Origin: Thermoanaerobaculia bacterium
Lineage (GTDB): Bacteria > Acidobacteriota > Thermoanaerobaculia > Multivoradales > UBA5704
DNA: 9,004 nucleotides
Direction of reading: 5' to 3'
Assembly (NCBI GenBank): GCA_025937035.1
Contig: JAICSG010000114.1
Location: 1-9,004 of the forward strand
The position numbers and the translations under genes were made by a program. Every line of letters starts with the position of its first letter. The stretch's first letter is position 1. The notes under the pieces were generated by a model. That model saw only the letters and a program-made list of their open reading frames with translations. It did not search any database and was not told where the DNA came from. Positions 6,703 to 9,004 of the stretch are shown one piece after another.

Positions 6703-8265
6703 TCAGACATAGCTCCACAGATCCCTCGTGGAGGCCTCCACCGAACGCTCGGCGAGCGCCGTGGCGAGGCAGGAATCGGCCCACCAGAAGACGTCGTGGG
6801 TGCGCACCTCCTCCCGCAGCCGGCGCATGCGGAGGGCGCGCTCCCGGTCCTTCATCCTCAGAGCCTGGCGCAGGGCGCGGGCCACCCCCTGGGTGTCGAA
6901 GGGGTTGACCAGCAGCGCGCCGGTGGCGAGCTGGGGGGCCGCTCCGGCGAGCTCGGAGAGCACCAGCGCTCCGCGCCCGTCGACCTTGGCGGCGCAGTGC
7001 TCCTTGGCCATCAGGTGCATGCCGGCCCTGAGCGGCGTCACCACGGCGGCGTCCGCGGCCCGGTACCAGGCGAGCGTCTCCTCGGGCTCCAGCTCGCGAT
7101 GGAGATAGCAGACCGGCACCCAGCCCGGCCGGCCGAAGGCGCCGTTGATCTCCCCCACCAGGCGCTCGATCTCGCTCCGCAGGGCGGCGTGCCGCGGGAG
7201 GTTCTCCCGGCTGGGGATGGCGATCTGCACCAGGGTGGCCTGGTCCTGGAGCTCCGGATAACGCGTGAGCGCGGCGGCGAAGGCGCGGAGCTTCTCGGGG
7301 ATGCCGTGGGCGCGGTCGACGCGGTCCACTCCGAGGAGGATCTGGCGGTGCCCGAGCGAGTCGCGCAGGGCCGCCGCCCGCTGCTCCACCTCCGGCCGCG
7401 CCGCCCGCTCCTCGATCCGGCGGGCGTCGATGCCCACCGGGAAGGCGCCGGCCCGCAGGTCGACCGCAATCCCCTGCCAAGAGCCCCGGAGCGCCCAGAG
7501 GCCGCCGCCGGCCGGCGCCACTACCAGGCCGGGGGCCAGCGTCCGCGCGCAGGCCAGGAAATTCTCCAGGTCGAGCTCGGTCTGGAATCCGGCCTGGCCG
7601 AAGGCGAGCAATCCGCCCAGCAGCTCCTCCCGCCAGGGGAGCCGCAGATAGAGGTCGGGGGCGGGGAAGGGGAGATGGCAGAAGAAGGCGGTGCGGCACT
7701 GGATTTTGAGCCCCCGGAGCTCGCGGGCCAGGTTGAGCAGCAGGGGCTCGTGCACCCAGACCAGGTCGTTGGCGGAGGCGCCGCGGGCCAGGGTCCGGGC
7801 GGTGGCGCGGGCGAACTTCCGGTTCACCTTGAGGAAGGCCTGCCAGTAGGCCGGCTGGAAATTGTGCTCCGCCGTCAGGCCATGGAAGAGCGGCCAGATC
7901 ACCTCGCCCGAGAAGCCGCCGCAGGCGTTCCGCCTCTCCTGGGCGGTGAGCATCACCGGACGCAGGGAGAATCCCCCGGCGTGGATGGCGCCCGCCAGCA
8001 CCCGGCGCAGCCCCGGTGTCTCCTCCTGCGACACCCCCGGCCAGCCGATCCACACCCCGCGGCGATCCCCCAGCACGGCGGTGAGCGCGGAGATCAGCGC
8101 CCCTTGAGCTGGCGACACGCGCCACCCCTGTCCCCCCTCGCGGGTGAGGGCGATGGGGAGGCGGTCGGAGACGACGATGCAGCGCTCTCGCGGACGGCTC
8201 ACCCGCGAGGGGCCGGAGAGACGGGGATCGGAGACGGCGGCGGACACGGACGCGGTGGTTCTCAT
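6703..8265 (-). CDS. GT20 trehalose-6-phosphate synthase-like protein, divergent active site
   Basis: This 520-residue protein is homologous to OtsA, which makes trehalose-6-phosphate from UDP-glucose and glucose-6-phosphate. Family signatures are CIVVSDRLP (29-37), RRGVWIGWPGV (69-78), GFSGEVIWPLFHG (117-129), FFCHLPFPAPDLYLRLPWRE (194-213), GVDRVDRAHGIPEKLRAF (312-329), TPLRAGMHLMAKE (410-422) and LLVNPFDTQGVA (451-462). Several near-invariant residues differ. The HDYH motif is HEPL (Leu175 for His). The lysine of DRLDYTKG is His320, and RDGMNL is RAGMHL (Ala414 for Asp, His417 for Asn). The UDP-site arginine (Arg315) and the glutamate of AKE (Glu422) remain. Activity as a trehalose-6-phosphate synthase is therefore uncertain. 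The start at 8265 is chosen from AGGGA 7 bases upstream and from homology. The frame stays open to 8562, but that part lacks family similarity. No phosphatase (OtsB) gene is in the window. A sigma-54 promoter lies at 8405-8391. Confidence 0.88.
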   Translation of the reverse strand: MRTTASVSAAVSDPRLSGPSRVSRPRERCIVVSDRLPIALTREGGQGWRVSPAQGALISALTAVLGDRRGVWIGWPGVSQEETPGLRRVLAGAIHAGGFSLRPVMLTAQERRNACGGFSGEVIWPLFHGLTAEHNFQPAYWQAFLKVNRKFARATARTLARGASANDLVWVHEPLLLNLARELRGLKIQCRTAFFCHLPFPAPDLYLRLPWREELLGGLLAFGQAGFQTELDLENFLACARTLAPGLVVAPAGGGLWALRGSWQGIAVDLRAGAFPVGIDARRIEERAARPEVEQRAAALRDSLGHRQILLGVDRVDRAHGIPEKLRAFAAALTRYPELQDQATLVQIAIPSRENLPRHAALRSEIERLVGEINGAFGRPGWVPVCYLHRELEPEETLAWYRAADAAVVTPLRAGMHLMAKEHCAAKVDGRGALVLSELAGAAPQLATGALLVNPFDTQGVARALRQALRMKDRERALRMRRLREEVRTHDVFWWADSCLATALAERSVEASTRDLWSYV

Positions 8266-8390
8266 GACGGTTCCCTGGAAGACCTGCAAGTCAGGCGAGG
8301 CACCGGTGCGGCGACCTTCGCGTCGAGAGGCCGAGCGAGGGGACGACTGGACGCGGAGATCCGCCACCGGGCACGCGAGCCCAAGGAAGT

Positions 8391-8405
8391 GCAGCTTGCG
8401 TGCCA
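8391..8405 (-). promoter_or_regulatory. Sigma-54 (-24/-12) promoter of the GT20 gene
   Basis: The minus strand reads TGGCAC-GCAAG-CTGC, followed by A. It has a perfect -24 hexamer, exact spacing and the conserved GC. It matches the DJ-1 promoter at 13 of 15 positions. The start would be near 8380, giving a leader of about 115 bases. The motif overlaps an in-frame ATG (8406) of the extended frame, but that ATG has no ribosome site. Confidence 0.72.
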
Positions 8406-8501
8406 TGCCGGGCGATCTTGCGTAAAGGATTGAGAGATCGTTGGTTGTCCATGAGGGTGGGCACAGGCGATGCAGGAGGTGCGGGTGGCTCGGGTGGGGG
8501 A

Positions 8502-8525
8502 GGAACGGCAAAGAAGGGCCGTTCC
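8502..8525. promoter_or_regulatory. Perfect 8-bp inverted repeat, probable activator/enhancer site
   Basis: GGAACGGC (8502-8509) and GCCGTTCC (8518-8525) are exact reverse complements separated by 8 bases, with partial symmetry continuing outward (GGGGG and CCCTCC flanks). The centre lies about 110 bases upstream of the GT20 -24 box, typical of an NtrC-type enhancer, and about 35 bases upstream of the candidate element facing the topoisomerase gene. No T-run follows on either strand. Confidence 0.55.
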
Positions 8526-8545
8526 GCCCTCCCGAAGGGATCTTT

Positions 8546-8560
8546 TGGGGTAATTGTTGC
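8546..8560 (+). promoter_or_regulatory. Weak -24/-12-like element facing the topoisomerase gene
   Basis: The plus strand reads TGGGGT-AATTG-TTGC, followed by AA. The -12 box and the GG-to-GC spacing are perfect, but only TGG of the -24 hexamer matches. The start would be near 8572, with a leader of about 23 bases. It could equally be a chance match or part of another promoter type. Confidence 0.35.
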
Positions 8561-8567
8561 AACGAGG

Positions 8568-8583
8568 TGCCGGGAACCCGGCA
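8568..8583. promoter_or_regulatory. Palindrome next to the topoisomerase start
   Basis: TGCCGGG (8568-8574) and CCCGGCA (8577-8583) are a perfect 7-bp inverted repeat with a 2-base centre. It ends just before the ribosome-site candidate AAAGG and 11 bases before the ATG. Dyads of this shape suit a dimeric repressor operator; a leader hairpin is also possible, though the 2-base loop is too tight for all 7 pairs. Confidence 0.4.
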
Positions 8584-8594
8584 AAGGTGACTTC

Positions 8595-9004
8595 ATGCCG
8601 ACTGCCATCGCCATCGACGAGAGCGAGAAGCTCGATACCGGCCTGACCATCGCCGTGTTCGTCGATCCGGTCGAGAGCGCCAAGGCCGCCGGCCTGCGCT
8701 ACGTCACGGACGACGAGCCCGGCATCCGCCGCAAGAAGCACGGCAAGGGGTTCTCCTACGTGGACCCCCAGGGGCGCGCGGTCCGGGACGAGAAGACCCT
8801 GGAGCGCATCCGCAAGCTGGCCATCCCGCCCGCCTGGACCGACGTCTGGATCTGCCCCCGCCCGAACGGCCATCTGCAGGCGACCGGCCGCGACGCCCGC
8901 GGGCGCAAGCAGTACCGCTATCACGCCGACTGGCGGGAGGTGCGCGACGAGACCAAGTTCGGCCGCATGATCGCCTTCGGCGAGGCGCTGCCGAAGATCC
9001 GCGA
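8595..9004 (+). CDS. DNA topoisomerase IB, bacterial type, 3'-truncated by the window edge
   Basis: An open frame of 136 codons runs off the window. It matches the N-terminal part of bacterial (poxvirus-like) type IB topoisomerases, which relax supercoils through a 3'-phosphotyrosine intermediate. Visible signatures are AGLRYVTDDEPGIRRKKHGKG, then FSYVDPQGR, IRKLAIPPAWTDVWICPRPN, and HLQATGRDARGRKQYRYHADW, followed by FGRMIAFGEALPKIR. The N-terminal DNA-clamp region is therefore largely present, while most of the catalytic domain with the active-site tyrosine lies beyond the window. The ATG is preceded by AAAGG 7 bases upstream. It diverges from the GT20 gene over a 329-base regulatory region. 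Such enzymes occur in only part of the bacteria. Confidence 0.92.
   Translation, partial: MPTAIAIDESEKLDTGLTIAVFVDPVESAKAAGLRYVTDDEPGIRRKKHGKGFSYVDPQGRAVRDEKTLERIRKLAIPPAWTDVWICPRPNGHLQATGRDARGRKQYRYHADWREVRDETKFGRMIAFGEALPKIR

Larger units (their letters stand above)
8266..8594. other. Divergent intergenic region between GT20 and topoisomerase IB genes
   Basis: This 329-base stretch has no convincing gene. It holds a minus-strand sigma-54 promoter (8405-8391), a strong 8-bp inverted repeat (8502-8525), a plus-strand -24/-12-like element (8546-8560) and a 7-bp palindrome (8568-8583) next to the topoisomerase start. The part from 8266 to about 8379 would be the leader of the GT20 mRNA; no riboswitch or terminator was recognised in it. 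Confidence 0.7.

Noticed and set aside
6796..8433. A 545-codon plus-strand open frame opposite the GT20 gene, and a similar one (5459-6580) opposite the kinase gene
   Set aside because: Both are low-complexity Gly/Ala/Arg/Gln-rich frames with no motifs, explained by codon bias of the true minus-strand genes.
8459..8473. A second plus-strand -24/-12-like match, GGGCAC-N5-ATGC
   Set aside because: It departs from consensus in both boxes and would give a leader over 100 bases; 8546-8560 is better placed.
8266..8562. Extension of the GT20 frame by 99 codons upstream of 8265
   Set aside because: The added residues show no similarity to the family, have an atypical composition, no ribosome site at their ATGs, and overlap the sigma-54 promoter and the inverted repeat.

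Overview
The window is about 70% GC, densely packed, with very strong G/C third-position bias. It looks like the chromosome of a high-GC Gram-negative bacterium. Two predicted lipoproteins, a sigma-54 (RpoN) activator and recognisable -24/-12 promoters argue against an actinomycete. The gene mix would suit Myxococcota or Acidobacteriota, but I cannot fix the phylum from the sequence. I see no mobile element, CRISPR array, tRNA or rRNA.

Layout. (1) Positions 1-2488, plus strand: the 3' part of trpB, complete trpA and an alpha/beta-hydrolase, translationally coupled (4-bp and 1-bp overlaps). (2) Positions 2492-8265, minus strand, read from high to low coordinates: a trehalose-6-phosphate synthase-like GT20 protein (8265-6703), a soluble histidine kinase-like protein (6532-5396), an NtrC-family sigma-54-dependent response regulator (5399-4059), a BON-domain lipoprotein (3840-3517), a small Thr/Ser/Met/Gly-rich lipoprotein (3464-3171), an intrinsic terminator, and a DJ-1/PfpI protein (3049-2492) whose stop lies 3 bp from that of the hydrolase. 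(3) From 8595 on the plus strand: the start of a bacterial DNA topoisomerase IB, running off the window.

Main observation. By eye, the sigma-54 -24 hexamer TGGCAC occurs three times in the window. All three are in minus-strand intergenic DNA, each followed after exactly 5 bases by TTGC or CTGC (the -12 element). They lie in front of the DJ-1 gene (3111-3097), the two-lipoprotein operon (3932-3918) and the GT20 gene (8405-8391). The gene for a sigma-54 activator with an intact GSFTGA loop sits between them. A weaker -24/-12-like site (8546-8560) faces the divergent topoisomerase gene. Long inverted repeats lie at enhancer-like distances upstream of two of the promoters. I infer a compact, self-contained sigma-54 regulon for envelope, osmotic or protein-damage stress. 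Its members resemble genes that E. coli places in its stationary-phase/osmotic stress response (otsA, osmY, PfpI/DJ-1 proteins), here apparently under sigma-54 and a local two-component system.

Two proteins of this island look biochemically altered. The kinase keeps its phospho-acceptor H-box but has lost the recognisable ATP-binding N, G1 and G2 boxes. The GT20 protein keeps the fold signatures but has replaced several residues that are near-invariant in OtsA. The island may therefore sense and act differently from a textbook two-component/trehalose pathway.
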